The notes below the pieces were generated by a model. It did not search any database and was not told the DNA's origin. It was given only the letters and a program-made list of their open reading frames with translations. A stretch of 64,000 bases of DNA. Origin: Corynebacterium camporealensis (GTDB taxonomy: Bacteria; Actinomycetota; Actinomycetes; Mycobacteriales; Mycobacteriaceae). The stretch spans positions 1,689,815-1,753,814 of the forward strand of contig NZ_CP011311.1 in the NCBI RefSeq assembly GCF_000980815.1, in the 5' to 3' direction. Below, piece after piece: positions 28,062 to 37,033 of this stretch. The first letter of the stretch is position 1, and each line of letters opens with the position of its first letter. Made by a program: the position numbers and the translations under genes.

Positions 28062-30665
28062 ATGCCGCTAAATATCTCCTACGACGAGAATTTGATCGCT
28101 CAGATGGAGGCCAAGTTCGACTTGCGTCAGCCGAATGTTGAAGCGCTCAAGGCCATTGTTCGACGCCTGGAAAGTGGCGATTTTGACCCGCAGAAGCAGT
28201 TGCTCCTCGACCTTGCCACTGGTGTCGGCAAGACGTACATCATGGCGTCGCTAGTGGAATACCTGCGCCGCCAAGGCGTGATGAATGTGATGCTAGTTAC
28301 CCCGAACACTGTTGTGCAGAACAAGACGGTAGCTGACTTCTCGCAGGGTTCGAACCGCTACATCGGTGGTTTTGACATCCCACCTGCCTTGGTCACTCCA
28401 GACGACGTGCATAAGCTGCGCTTGGGTGAGTCGTGGTACCACCTGTTCGCCGGTGAGGGTGCGTCCACGGTCTACATTTTTAACGTCCAGCAGTTGTTCC
28501 CACCAAAAGACGAAGATAAAAACAAGGCGAATGGTGTGGAAGCTCAGCGTCGCAAGACGTGGCGTTTCCAGGAGGAGACGGGCATCCTCGCAGAACGTCT
28601 TATCGAACTGGACGACCTAGTGGTGATCGTCGACGAAGCTCACTTGTTTGGTTCTACTGCTGCGCGTTTCCAAGAATCGTTGAAGGCGTTCCATCCTGCT
28701 GCGACAGTGGGACTTACTGCTTCATCGTCTAAGGACGATGACGTTGTTTTCCGCTACCCGTTATGGAAGGCGATCTCCCACGGGTTCGTCAAACAACCCG
28801 TCTTGGTCTACCGCAACAAGGGCTACAAAAAGGGCGAGGCGGAGCGCCAGCTCCAGGACGCTATGTCTCTTTTGGCTTTGAAGGAGGAAGCATACCGTCT
28901 GCACCGAGAAGCACACCCTGACGGCAAGCAAACGAAGCCACTTCTTTTCGTCGTGTGTACCGATGTCAACCACGCGACGGAAACCGCGACGACGTTGCGA
29001 AACACGTACTTCCCAGACCCGAACGCCGTCCATGCCGTCCTCCAGGTCGATAACCAGCACGATGACGCGACAACGCAAACCCTGCTACGAAACCTTGACG
29101 AACCGAACTCCCCTGTACGGGTCATCGTGTCCGTAAATAAACTGCGCGAAGGGTGGGACACGAAGCGTATCGCGGTGATGTGTACTCTGCGTGCAATGGG
29201 CTCGGAAGTACTCACCCAGCAGGTAATGGGCCGTGGCCTTCGCTTGCCCTTTGGCAAGCTCACGAAAGTTCCCGCCATCGACGAGCTTGATATTATCTCC
29301 CACAAGTCATTCGTTGACTTATTGACGTCGGAGAACGTGCTGCGTGAGTTCGGTATCGAGGAAGACATTCCAGGCGTAAAGCCGGAATTGGTCTTGCCAC
29401 CGAGCGGCGGCAGCGTATCCCCTGTTGTTGATCCTGGTGTGACCGGCGGCGAGATTGGGACGGGTACCGAAGCTGACGACAATACTGGAGATGGCAATGG
29501 AGCCGGCGCGACCACCGGAGATCAGGACCATTCAACAACTGGCGTACCGTCTGCCGGTTCGGGTCTTCCTATCGGGGCGCGAAACGTGGGCGATGACGAG
29601 GAGATCACCACTGGTGTCGAGATTGTCGCGCCGGTTGTCGTAAAAGTGAACGAGGCGTTTGAGGGGCAGACATTTACGTTCCCCTCCTCGACAATGACTG
29701 AGACACAGCGCCCGTTCAGCTTGGTGGATATTCCCACCTCGGTGATCGTCGAGGCCGCGAAGAAAGTCACTGACCACGGGGAACTTCTTGACCGCGCAAA
29801 GATCATCGTCGAAGAAGCCGCCGACAAACTGGGCGTGAAGCACATGGAACGCCAGTCTGTGCCGAGTTTCAGGGAATCGACAAGCAAGGTGGAGAGTGAG
29901 CTGACGAATAGGCTCATGCGAACGGGGCTTTTCCAGGCGACGAAAGAAAATGACTCGGTGCTGCGCCGTAGCATTGTCCCAACGTTTATGAAAGCCTCCG
30001 GGGTTGAGAAGTGGACTGTCAAGGCCAAGGAGTCCGCAGTGGTGAGTCTGCTGGACATGGTAAAGCAGGAAGCGAAGGCTGCGGTTGCGAAGAACACGTT
30101 CACTGAGGTCACTGTCCACCCAGTAACTCTGCCGGTGCAGACCTCCTACATCCTTCCCGTTGGCCGGACGGTACAGAAACCGCTGGAGAACGTGAACCAG
30201 AAGACGCGCACCAAGGACGCTGGGTTTGCAGCCAAGCAGTACTACGGACCATGGGACAAAGGCTTGTTCGACGCCGCCGCCTTCGACTCGTTTACTGCCG
30301 AGTACCAACTCGCCCGGCTACTCAACTTCGACCCGAACGTGACGTGGTGGACACGTATCTATGAGGACAACGGGGCGAAGGTCGCCTACACCACGCGCAA
30401 CGACTATATTCCTGATTTCGTCGTGCTGGGCACAGACGGAACCTATTGGATTGTTGAAGGTAAGGCCGACGACAAGCGCGAGGACGAGATCGTTTTACGC
30501 AAGCGTGAAGCCACCGAGCGTCTATTACGTTCCCTGGTGGCTCACCCGGACTACCAGGACGCCACCTGGGCGTACCTGATTGCGTTCGAGAGCGACATTC
30601 GCAACAGCGACTCGTTTGCAGAGCTCATTAGTATTGGCTGCGTGGAGAGGATGCTGCCGAGTTAA
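28062..30665 (+). CDS. res: Type III restriction enzyme, helicase-nuclease subunit (Res)
   Basis: Res hydrolyses ATP and cuts unmodified DNA together with Mod. The 867 residues hold Walker A (DLATGVGKTYI, near 51), the DEAH-type box VIVDEAHLFG near 188, helicase motif VI (QQVMGRGLRLPFG, near 390) and a C-terminal PD-(D/E)xK nuclease (PDFVVLGTDGTYWIVEGKADD, near 787-807). Between about 445 and 510 lies a Gly/Thr/Asp-rich segment, probably a disordered linker, that is not usual in this position to my knowledge. It starts three bases after mod. Confidence 0.9.
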   Translation: MPLNISYDENLIAQMEAKFDLRQPNVEALKAIVRRLESGDFDPQKQLLLDLATGVGKTYIMASLVEYLRRQGVMNVMLVTPNTVVQNKTVADFSQGSNRYIGGFDIPPALVTPDDVHKLRLGESWYHLFAGEGASTVYIFNVQQLFPPKDEDKNKANGVEAQRRKTWRFQEETGILAERLIELDDLVVIVDEAHLFGSTAARFQESLKAFHPAATVGLTASSSKDDDVVFRYPLWKAISHGFVKQPVLVYRNKGYKKGEAERQLQDAMSLLALKEEAYRLHREAHPDGKQTKPLLFVVCTDVNHATETATTLRNTYFPDPNAVHAVLQVDNQHDDATTQTLLRNLDEPNSPVRVIVSVNKLREGWDTKRIAVMCTLRAMGSEVLTQQVMGRGLRLPFGKLTKVPAIDELDIISHKSFVDLLTSENVLREFGIEEDIPGVKPELVLPPSGGSVSPVVDPGVTGGEIGTGTEADDNTGDGNGAGATTGDQDHSTTGVPSAGSGLPIGARNVGDDEEITTGVEIVAPVVVKVNEAFEGQTFTFPSSTMTETQRPFSLVDIPTSVIVEAAKKVTDHGELLDRAKIIVEEAADKLGVKHMERQSVPSFRESTSKVESELTNRLMRTGLFQATKENDSVLRRSIVPTFMKASGVEKWTVKAKESAVVSLLDMVKQEAKAAVAKNTFTEVTVHPVTLPVQTSYILPVGRTVQKPLENVNQKTRTKDAGFAAKQYYGPWDKGLFDAAAFDSFTAEYQLARLLNFDPNVTWWTRIYEDNGAKVAYTTRNDYIPDFVVLGTDGTYWIVEGKADDKREDEIVLRKREATERLLRSLVAHPDYQDATWAYLIAFESDIRNSDSFAELISIGCVERMLPS

Positions 30666-30792
30666 GAATCAAGTCGCCTAGGTATCGGCCCCTGCTGCAT
30701 GAGCGCCCACTCAGGCACTCGTGCAGCAGGGGTTGTGCCGTCCTCCCGTGAGGTGTCCTGCCAACGTAATCAAGGAAATAGACTCTAAGTCT

Positions 30793-31590
30793 ATGAGCAC
30801 ACCGTCATTCCCATCTGCAACGCTTATCTCACTAGCCAAAGCTATTGGCGACACGGAAAATGGTCTCACCGGCGGCGAGATCGAGCAACTCCTTCACCAG
30901 CTCAACATGTACGACCCTGGCGAAATTACAAAGTGGAAGCGACTGGTAGCCGCTTTTGACCACTCCCAACGCACCCGCGGCAACGCCGACCGCGTAATCA
31001 CGTTCCTCGCACGCGCCTTCGCTCCGGCCCGCTACGTCCACAACCCAGAACTGTTTGACATCAGGCGACGCCTCATCAACCCAGTTCTCGTGCTCCACGG
31101 TCTCAAGGTAAACGATGAGGGTGGAATAGCACGGACAAAGGGCGCGTCGACCCTAATGGAAGTCCAGCGACTCACCAACACAGTGCGGGAGGAGCTAAAC
31201 CGACGTGGTACTCACAAGGAGGTCCTGGCCTACTGCGAGGAAGAGATTCTGCGCCACGGTTACCTTCACGCGGTCTTGGAAGCCTCAAAGTCCGTGTTTC
31301 AGCGCTTGCGGGACATGACGGGGTTGGGCATCGACGGTTCGGCATTAGCAGACGCGGCACTGTCTACAAAGAGTGGCATCTTAGCCATCAACAGTCTTAA
31401 CACCGAGACTGAGCAAAACGAACAAAATGGGCTGTGTAATCTCGTGAAGTCGATTGGTGGCTTGTATCGAAACCCGACCGCACACGACCCGAGACTGAAC
31501 CGAATAGTGACAGAAACGGAACTCTACGAGGCATTGTCGCTGCTGTCGTATGTTCACCGGCGCCTCGACGACGCTACTTTAAGAGCTTAG
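30793..31590 (+). CDS. TIGR02391 (Ymh-like) HEPN protein
   Basis: The 265-residue protein resembles the TIGR02391/Hypoth_Ymh family, found in defence and plasmid regions. LYRNPTAHDPR at about residues 224-234 holds R-x4-H, the HEPN ribonuclease motif; the N-terminal half is a helical domain with an LTGGEIEQLL start. It follows the res gene by 127 bases and could be a companion of the restriction system or a separate RNA-targeting toxin. The ATG at 30793 is used; AAGGAA lies about 16 bases upstream, which is far, so the start is moderately certain. Confidence 0.7.
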   Translation: MSTPSFPSATLISLAKAIGDTENGLTGGEIEQLLHQLNMYDPGEITKWKRLVAAFDHSQRTRGNADRVITFLARAFAPARYVHNPELFDIRRRLINPVLVLHGLKVNDEGGIARTKGASTLMEVQRLTNTVREELNRRGTHKEVLAYCEEEILRHGYLHAVLEASKSVFQRLRDMTGLGIDGSALADAALSTKSGILAINSLNTETEQNEQNGLCNLVKSIGGLYRNPTAHDPRLNRIVTETELYEALSLLSYVHRRLDDATLRA

Positions 31591-31723
31591 CCACGGACAC
31601 AGTCGATTTCGCAATGGGAATTAGTGGAACATTTTCGTGGGAAACTGAGGCTCGGGGCCTGCATTAGCACAGTTCAGGAAGCGATTTATAAATGCCCAGC
31701 GGGGTCCGTGTTCAGTTTTTCTG

Positions 31724-32392
31724 TTATTGCAGTCGCTTCTTGCCGATGAAACTTAGCCTACGAGCTTGTCGAAGTTCCCATGGCTGAGTCAGCGGACCAA
31801 CGGATGGTCTTGGGGTTTTGCGTGGTTTCCATCGCCCTGGATTGACGAACGGCAGTTTGGAAACAAAACGATTCCTCCACACCCACTCCTCTAAGTCCCC
31901 GTTCAAGTCGAAGCGGATGGCTCCAGGTTTCAGACCGACCCCATCAGGTTGGAGCCACGCCACACCAAACCTGATCCCATCAATGAGTTCCTTCTGGATC
32001 ATTGAAACTACACTGACCCTCCTATCTTCACATGTGAGCTTAGGGATGGGCTCTTCCAATCCAGTCCGATCACTCACTCCGTCCTTCCCCCAAGTGTATG
32101 GAATCACCTGGTAGTACTCGGCTGGCCCCGTAACCTCGAAGGACACCATGAACGGAACATACTCGTGCCTCATTCCCGCGAGCGCCTCGTCTATTTTCAC
32201 GGCATCTTCTGGGCTGACATCTTCACGAGAGATGTGCTTAACACTGATATTCATTCCACGACCGCCGTTGGAAGTTGTCGCTTCGTGAAGCTGGCGCCAG
32301 GACAGAAGCAGCGCAACAAGCGAAACAAACAGCGCCGCTGCTGCGACGAGTAATGAAAGAGTATCGAATGGTAGATGTTCCACATTTCCCAT
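31724..32392 (-). CDS. Hypothetical protein with one N-terminal membrane helix
   Basis: The 222-residue protein begins with a membrane segment at about residues 11-31 (LSLLVAAAALFVSLVALLLS) and is otherwise soluble, with a Trp-rich basic C-terminus ending KKRLQ. I do not recognise a domain. It may be membrane-anchored with its C-terminus in the cytosol. It is the only minus-strand gene between the Ymh-like gene and the secreted-protein pair. The start ATG at 32392 has no strong ribosome-binding site. Whether it belongs to the defence block is not clear from sequence. Confidence 0.55.
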   Translation of the reverse strand: MGNVEHLPFDTLSLLVAAAALFVSLVALLLSWRQLHEATTSNGGRGMNISVKHISREDVSPEDAVKIDEALAGMRHEYVPFMVSFEVTGPAEYYQVIPYTWGKDGVSDRTGLEEPIPKLTCEDRRVSVVSMIQKELIDGIRFGVAWLQPDGVGLKPGAIRFDLNGDLEEWVWRNRFVSKLPFVNPGRWKPRKTPRPSVGPLTQPWELRQARRLSFIGKKRLQ

Positions 32393-32987
32393 CTAATCAG
32401 TTTCAGCGGGAAAGCCACGCGGTCTTTCGGGAAGGTTTTCCTTGATGCCCCGTTCGCTTGCACGCCAAATAGAAACGCAGCGACACCGTGCGACACTAAC
32501 CTGACTCGCCCTTCTGACGCTTGCAGCGTGAGCACTTTCGGTTGGGGTAACTGCGTGAACTTAACCTGGTTGACCTGCGTAAAGCTCCGGCGCCGTGAAA
32601 TCAGAGGGGGTTTCGTCGTGAAGAGCCACTAGGTGGGTGTGTGTTCGCGCTGGTCAAAGAGAAACGCAAATGTCCCAAAGCAGTACCCTCCTGCTAACCA
32701 CGCGTTAGCTGGAGAACACACCACTAAGCCAAGCCGCCTGGTCTCAGTTGAGGCCAGGCGGCTTCGCCGTTGCCGCACTCTTCAATGCCTCACACCCACT
32801 GACTCGATCCCCTTCTGCCCCACCCCTCGACATATTCAAGCATTTAATCTTATCCACCAACACGCCCTTTGGTTACTGCTGGAATTGTGATAAATACCAA
32901 AGGTGAATGCCTATATATTTATATGCGGAGTGACTTATCCTTGAGGTGTTGGAAATACTTCCACCACCATTTACCTAGGAGCACAAG
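32393..32987. other. Gene-free stretch with a candidate small RNA
   Basis: No convincing gene is seen in these 595 bases. GTGTGTTC near 32640 can pair with GAACACAC near 32713, and GCCGCCTGG/CCAGGCGGC at 32733-32761 makes a strong terminator-like hairpin followed by TTCGCCG. Together they could be an RNA of about 130 bases (32636-32765). A 12-codon frame MSQSSTLLLTTR lies inside. The right end is AT-rich and holds the leader of the next gene. Confidence 0.35.
32945..32968 (+). promoter_or_regulatory. Inverted repeat in the leader of the secreted-protein gene
   Basis: GGTG-T-TGGAA and TTCCA-C-CACC pair around ATAC with one mismatch. It lies 19 bases before the start codon at 32988, just upstream of the TAGGAG ribosome-binding site, after an AT-rich promoter-like patch (TATATATTTATATG near 32912). 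Confidence 0.45.
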
Positions 32988-33530
32988 ATGCATACAGCAG
33001 CAAAGAGCCTGGCAGCAGCTATCATTGCCCTATCCATATCGCTGACCCAAACACCAGCGATCGCAGTCCAGGCCCCACCATCGCAAACACTCACTGGCAC
33101 ACGTCCAGTAAGCCAAACTCCTTCCGAGATCCCCGCTTTTCTTGGCGGTGAACTTCACGGACTCACCACTCAAACCTTGTCAATCGATAGCCACGGTGAC
33201 ATTACCGCAACCATCAACAATGACACCGGAGAGGTAACTAGCACTTACCCTGACGGTTCGATTAAGACAGTCACCGTTGAAGAAAGTGCGCAAGCACTAC
33301 AAAATCTTCTTAACGAGGCAACCCCGGAACAAGTCGCCAGCCTGCAAGCCTCCATGGAAGCACGCATTTCCAAAGAACAGGTGTGTCCTTACGTTGTTGG
33401 CTTAGTCGGCGCAGGACATGCCGCAGCTTGGGGGAAAGTACTAGCTCTAGCCGCTGTTAATCCCGCGATCGCGGTACTAGCACTTGCTGGTGAATCCATA
33501 TTCTGGACCTGGGTATCCACCCACTGCTAA
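32988..33530 (+). CDS. Small secreted protein, possible bacteriocin-like
   Basis: The 180 residues start with a clear signal peptide (charged start, LAAAIIALSISLTQ, cleavage likely after TPAIA at about residue 26). A soluble middle part follows, then a hydrophobic C-terminal third from about residue 132 bounded by cysteines, beginning CPYVVGLVGAGHAAAWGKVL and ending FWTWVSTHC. Two cysteines around a membrane-seeking segment suggest a disulfide-closed pore-forming peptide, but I recognise no named bacteriocin family. TAGGAG precedes the ATG. A small membrane-protein gene follows after 12 bases and could be its immunity partner; this is inference. Confidence 0.6.
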   Translation: MHTAAKSLAAAIIALSISLTQTPAIAVQAPPSQTLTGTRPVSQTPSEIPAFLGGELHGLTTQTLSIDSHGDITATINNDTGEVTSTYPDGSIKTVTVEESAQALQNLLNEATPEQVASLQASMEARISKEQVCPYVVGLVGAGHAAAWGKVLALAAVNPAIAVLALAGESIFWTWVSTHC

Positions 33531-33542
33531 AAGGAGTACGTA

Positions 33543-33677
33543 ATGCCACTGTGGATCATTGCAGTTATAGTTCTTGCCGGAGGTAGCTTCGGCTACGCCA
33601 TGGGCCTTAAAAAGCGTATGGAAGATAACCCAGAGCTCCAAGGAAAAGGCCTTCGGGTTTTGTTCACCAAGAAATAA
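33543..33677 (+). CDS. Small membrane protein, possibly frameshifted
   Basis: The 44-residue frame has one membrane helix (WIIAVIVLAGGSFGYAMGL) and a charged tail. AAAGGAG at 33531-33537 lies right after the stop of the secreted protein, so the two form an operon. After the TAA at 33675 the +1 frame continues to 33807 with a protein-like sequence (GVYPSEWLEDITGYESEFWT), which suggests that one base has been gained and that the ancestral protein had about 88 residues. It could be an immunity or transport accessory protein. Confidence 0.5.
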   Translation: MPLWIIAVIVLAGGSFGYAMGLKKRMEDNPELQGKGLRVLFTKK

Positions 33678-33807
33678 ACCTCCGGGTGTCTACCCCAGCG
33701 AATGGCTTGAGGACATCACCGGTTACGAAAGCGAGTTCTGGACTCACATGCAGAACAAGTACAACGAACGGCAAGCTGCGAATTCCGTCACGAACCAGGA
33801 TGAATAA
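33678..33807 (+). pseudogene. Out-of-frame continuation of the small membrane protein
   Basis: The frame carries about 42 acidic, soluble residues ending QAANSVTNQDE with a TAA at 33805. It has no start signal of its own. It reads naturally as the lost C-terminal half of the gene at 33543. Confidence 0.4.
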
Positions 33808-33816
33808 GAAAGCAAT

Positions 33817-33844
33817 ACCCACTGCACAAGTCAGTGCAGTGGGT
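33817..33844. terminator. Bidirectional terminator at the right end of the island
   Basis: CCCACTGCAC and GTGCAGTGGG form a 10-base-pair stem around AAGTCA, between converging genes. Confidence 0.75.
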
Positions 33845-33863
33845 TAAAGCTCAGTAAAGGGTT

Positions 33864-35111
33864 TTACTGGTAGGTGTACTTGCCCTGGGTAATGGACTGC
33901 CAACCTACGGGCATCTGGCGCTTGTAGTACGGCCAGTCGTGGACGTTGCCTGGTTGGAAATCGAACTCGATCTGGTCGGTCATCAGGCCCTTGGACTTGA
34001 TGGAATTCTCCAGGTCCTTGGTGCACTGGCCGCTCATGATTTCCAGTACAGATCCGCCCATCAGGCTGATGGCTCCATCTTCGCGGTAATCGTTGTAGTC
34101 ATCCGGATTGATCGCGCCATCGGAAGCAAAGAAGTACGCCGGCATAGAGGCAATGCCCTGTGGGTTGCGGACGATGTCAGCACGCAGGCGCTCTGGAGTA
34201 TCGCCACGGCCCCACATGTAATCCGGATCGCCGCCAGTAGCCATGACGGTGAAGTTAAAGAACTCGCGTCCCACGGTGCTGGTGGTGGAATAGCAACCCG
34301 ACACGGAGAACACACCGGAGTACAGATCGGGGTGCAGGTTTGCCAGGCGTGCGGCACCAGAACCGCCCATGGACAGACCACCGATGTAGCGCTCACCGTT
34401 GAACGGAATGCCGGTTTGGGTTTCCAGAACCTGCGGCAATTCCTGCGTCATGAAGGTTTCCCACATGGAGCGACCGATGTACGGGTGAGTCTTGACCCAG
34501 TCGGTGTAGTTAGTACCCATGGCTTCACCTGGCATGACCGCGGTGACATGCTCGTTAGCAAGTGCACCTTGGATGTCACCTTCGCGCAGCCAGCCAGACT
34601 GACGCGGTGCGGAGACACCGTCGAGCATGTACAGCATCGGCGCTGGAGTGGTGCGGTCCTTCGGGTACTGGATCTGTACCTGCACAGTCCTGCGCATGGC
34701 TGGCGACTCGATGTAGAGACGCTCCACATCGAAGCGCTCGTCCGGCTCACGCTTGATGAGCTTAGGTTCTGCGATATCGCGTTCCTTGTCCTGGGTGTAC
34801 GGAGTCTGCGTGCCCCAGATATTCGGAATCGGCAGGCGCGCATCCGGGCTGAGTTTATGGAATGCGCGGTAAAGGTTGTTCAGATGATGGATGTTGCCCG
34901 GCTGCTTGGACAGCTCCACCAGCAAAGATGCCGGAATGTCGTAAGCCGGGTCCATAGATGACAACGGCAGACCGTCATAAGTGGAGGACCCCAGGGCTGC
35001 CGAGGACGTAGAGGATGGCGCGTAGTTCTGCGCTACCGCAGGAGTCGACGACGCAAGCGCAACGACAGCTGCTGCCGACGCTGCCTTCATGAGCAAACGA
35101 GGAAACTTCAT
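33864..35111 (-). CDS. Trehalose corynomycolyltransferase (antigen 85-type esterase)
   Basis: This secreted enzyme moves corynomycolic acids between trehalose and the cell wall, building the outer mycolate layer. The 415 residues start with a signal peptide (KAASAAAVVALASSTPAVA, cleaved near residue 27). The alpha/beta-hydrolase core has the nucleophile in GGLSMGGSGA and the catalytic histidine in NVHDWPYYKRQM near residue 391. The acid residue is likely in the FFASDGAINPD region. This gene marks the return to core chromosome and shows that the organism makes mycolates. The ATG at 35111 follows GAAAGAA. Confidence 0.9.
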   Translation of the reverse strand: MKFPRLLMKAASAAAVVALASSTPAVAQNYAPSSTSSAALGSSTYDGLPLSSMDPAYDIPASLLVELSKQPGNIHHLNNLYRAFHKLSPDARLPIPNIWGTQTPYTQDKERDIAEPKLIKREPDERFDVERLYIESPAMRRTVQVQIQYPKDRTTPAPMLYMLDGVSAPRQSGWLREGDIQGALANEHVTAVMPGEAMGTNYTDWVKTHPYIGRSMWETFMTQELPQVLETQTGIPFNGERYIGGLSMGGSGAARLANLHPDLYSGVFSVSGCYSTTSTVGREFFNFTVMATGGDPDYMWGRGDTPERLRADIVRNPQGIASMPAYFFASDGAINPDDYNDYREDGAISLMGGSVLEIMSGQCTKDLENSIKSKGLMTDQIEFDFQPGNVHDWPYYKRQMPVGWQSITQGKYTYQ

Positions 35112-35292
35112 TCAGTTCTTTCGGGAGAGAAGGGAAGAAAACACAATCCTTTAGATCTTACCCCCTTAGCTGTAATTTCCTAGCATCCTGCGCATTCAAA
35201 TTTCTGCAGTTACGCGCTTCCATTCCCGGAGGAAGAACGGCATTTTTATGTAGTTGCTCTCACTTTCCAAGGCTACAAACTGTCGTTAACCG

Positions 35293-35321
35293 TTGATCGA
35301 TTGTAGTATATGTACTACATT
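35293..35321 (+). promoter_or_regulatory. Promoter with overlapping palindromic operator for the ABC exporter operon
   Basis: TTGATC (35293-35298) and TACATT (35316-35321) are 17 bases apart and fit -35 and -10 boxes. TGTAGTATATGTACTACA at 35302-35319, a palindrome with 7-base arms, covers the spacer and part of the -10. A repressor bound there would block transcription. Confidence 0.65.
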
Positions 35322-35348
35322 CGGTAGTGCACGAGAAAGGAACTGTAT

Positions 35349-36215
35349 ATGAAACCTGTAGTAGCAGTGGAGCAACTCCACTTCGCCTACGGCAAGAATT
35401 CTGTGCTCAAAGGCGTTGACCTCAACATCGACCAAGGCGAAATCGTCTGCCTTCTAGGACCTAACGGTGTGGGCAAGACGACACTAATTGAAAACCTCTT
35501 CGGCTCACTTAAACCCAACGAGGGCTCCATCCGGGTTCTCGGCGAAGATCCGATGAGTGCCAGTAATGACTTCTGGGCCAAGGTGAGCTTGGTTCAGCAG
35601 AATTGGGCCGACCACAAGAAATGGACTGTTCGCGACCAGCTGGAATGGATTCGCGCAACCTATGCAACACAGACCGATGATGTCTTGAGCGTCGATGAAG
35701 CACTCGACTTAGTTGGCCTGCCAGAAAAGGCAAAGAGCAAGATGTCACGCCTTTCCGGTGGTCAGCGTCGCAGCATCGATTTTGCAGCAGCACTACTCCC
35801 CAACCCGCAGCTGTTGGTTCTCGACGAGCCGACCACTGGCCTGGACCCTCGTTCCAAAGCACGCATCCATGACCGCATCAGCATGCTGCAAGACAAGCAG
35901 ACCACGGTTCTGATGACCACGCATGACCTGGCAGAAGCAGAAAAGATTGCCGACCGCGTGGTGATTATGGACAACGGTCGCATCGTCGCCAATGGCACCC
36001 CGCGCCAGCTGCGCAGCGAATACGACCACGGTGCGGAGGTCTCCTGGACTCAAGACGGTCAGGCTTTCGTCCACAGCACCGAAAGCCCCGAGGCATTCCT
36101 GCAGGCGTTGGACCTCAACAGCATTAGCAACCTCACGGTGACGCGCTCTTCCTTGGAAGACGCCTACCTCCAAATCGTTCAGAAGTTCGCTCAGAAGGAA
36201 GAGGAAGCAGCATGA
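35349..36215 (+). CDS. ABC transporter ATP-binding protein (ABC-2 exporter type)
   Basis: This cytosolic ATPase drives the membrane protein encoded next. The 288 residues contain Walker A (GPNGVGKTT, near 39), the Q-loop (SLVQQNWAD), the signature LSGGQRR near 137, Walker B LLVLDEPTTGLD and the H-loop MTTHDL. The C-terminal 70 residues carry the typical extra domain of drug-export ATPases. GAAAGGA precedes the ATG. It is the first gene of a three-gene operon: the permease start overlaps its stop as ATGA. The substrate is unknown; antimicrobial or lipid export is common for such pairs. Confidence 0.9.
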   Translation: MKPVVAVEQLHFAYGKNSVLKGVDLNIDQGEIVCLLGPNGVGKTTLIENLFGSLKPNEGSIRVLGEDPMSASNDFWAKVSLVQQNWADHKKWTVRDQLEWIRATYATQTDDVLSVDEALDLVGLPEKAKSKMSRLSGGQRRSIDFAAALLPNPQLLVLDEPTTGLDPRSKARIHDRISMLQDKQTTVLMTTHDLAEAEKIADRVVIMDNGRIVANGTPRQLRSEYDHGAEVSWTQDGQAFVHSTESPEAFLQALDLNSISNLTVTRSSLEDAYLQIVQKFAQKEEEAA

Positions 36216-37033
36216 AAACCCTCCACGCAGCGCTAACCCAAGCCCGCGGTGACCTGCGCCCAATCTTTTTAGGTGTCAGCGTCTTATTGGTCATTGCCCC
36301 GGTAATTTTCTTCATCTTCGTTTTCCGCAATAACACCCTCAATGATTTCGCTCAGGTCCCTGCGGGCCAGATCGTTCTTGCAGGCCTTGTCGGCGGTTAC
36401 TGTTCATTCATCGTCATGCAAATTGCCTCCGAGTATTACGTCGACCGCATCGGCGGCGCGCTGCTGCGAGTACGCACCCTCCCGAACGGGCCGAAGGTCT
36501 GGACGCTTGGCAAGACTATCTCGACTCTGATTATCACGTTTACCCCGCAGCTGATGCTCCTTATACTCAGTGCGATTTTTATCCCCAACTCCCCTTTCTC
36601 ACTCGGGTCCGTCCTCCTGGCAGCACTGATTGCATTCTTTGCCTGTGTGGCTTCCACACCGCTCGGCTTCATCATCGGCGCTTTCCTGCGCGGTACGTAT
36701 ACACAGCTATTGGCATATTTCGTCATTATTCTTTATATGGCCACCTCCGGACTGTTCTTCCCGTTGGATGTATTGCCACGGTGGGCGCAGTTGATTCATC
36801 AGGTTCTCCCTGGCTACTGGTCCGGCCATCTGACTCGCTGGGCGCTTGTCGATGACACATCCTTCGAGCTCAGCGGACAGTTCACTCCCCTGTTGGCCTT
36901 TGGTATCCTAACTATCTGGCTCGTTGTCGGCTTCGCCCTCCTGCCGCTGATTATTCGGCGAAGCTTCCGCCAAGAATCCATGGGTTCACTGGCTTCCCTT
37001 CAGGAAAAGACTCGTTCACAGGCAGGCGTTTAA
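36212..37033 (+). CDS. ABC-2 type transporter permease
   Basis: The 273-residue inner-membrane protein has about six helices (first VSVLLVIAPVIFFIFVF near 27, last ILTIWLVVGFALLPLII near 240) and the GLFFPLDVLPRWAQ loop typical of ABC-2 permeases. Its start overlaps the stop of the ATPase gene by four bases, so translation is coupled. The XRE regulator gene begins directly after its stop codon. With the ATPase it forms a half-size exporter working as a dimer. Confidence 0.9.
   Translation: MKTLHAALTQARGDLRPIFLGVSVLLVIAPVIFFIFVFRNNTLNDFAQVPAGQIVLAGLVGGYCSFIVMQIASEYYVDRIGGALLRVRTLPNGPKVWTLGKTISTLIITFTPQLMLLILSAIFIPNSPFSLGSVLLAALIAFFACVASTPLGFIIGAFLRGTYTQLLAYFVIILYMATSGLFFPLDVLPRWAQLIHQVLPGYWSGHLTRWALVDDTSFELSGQFTPLLAFGILTIWLVVGFALLPLIIRRSFRQESMGSLASLQEKTRSQAGV

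Noticed and set aside
30721..30792. Longer N-terminus of the Ymh-like protein from 30721
   Set aside because: The extra 24 residues are Cys/Pro/Arg-rich and unlike the family, and no ribosome-binding site precedes them.
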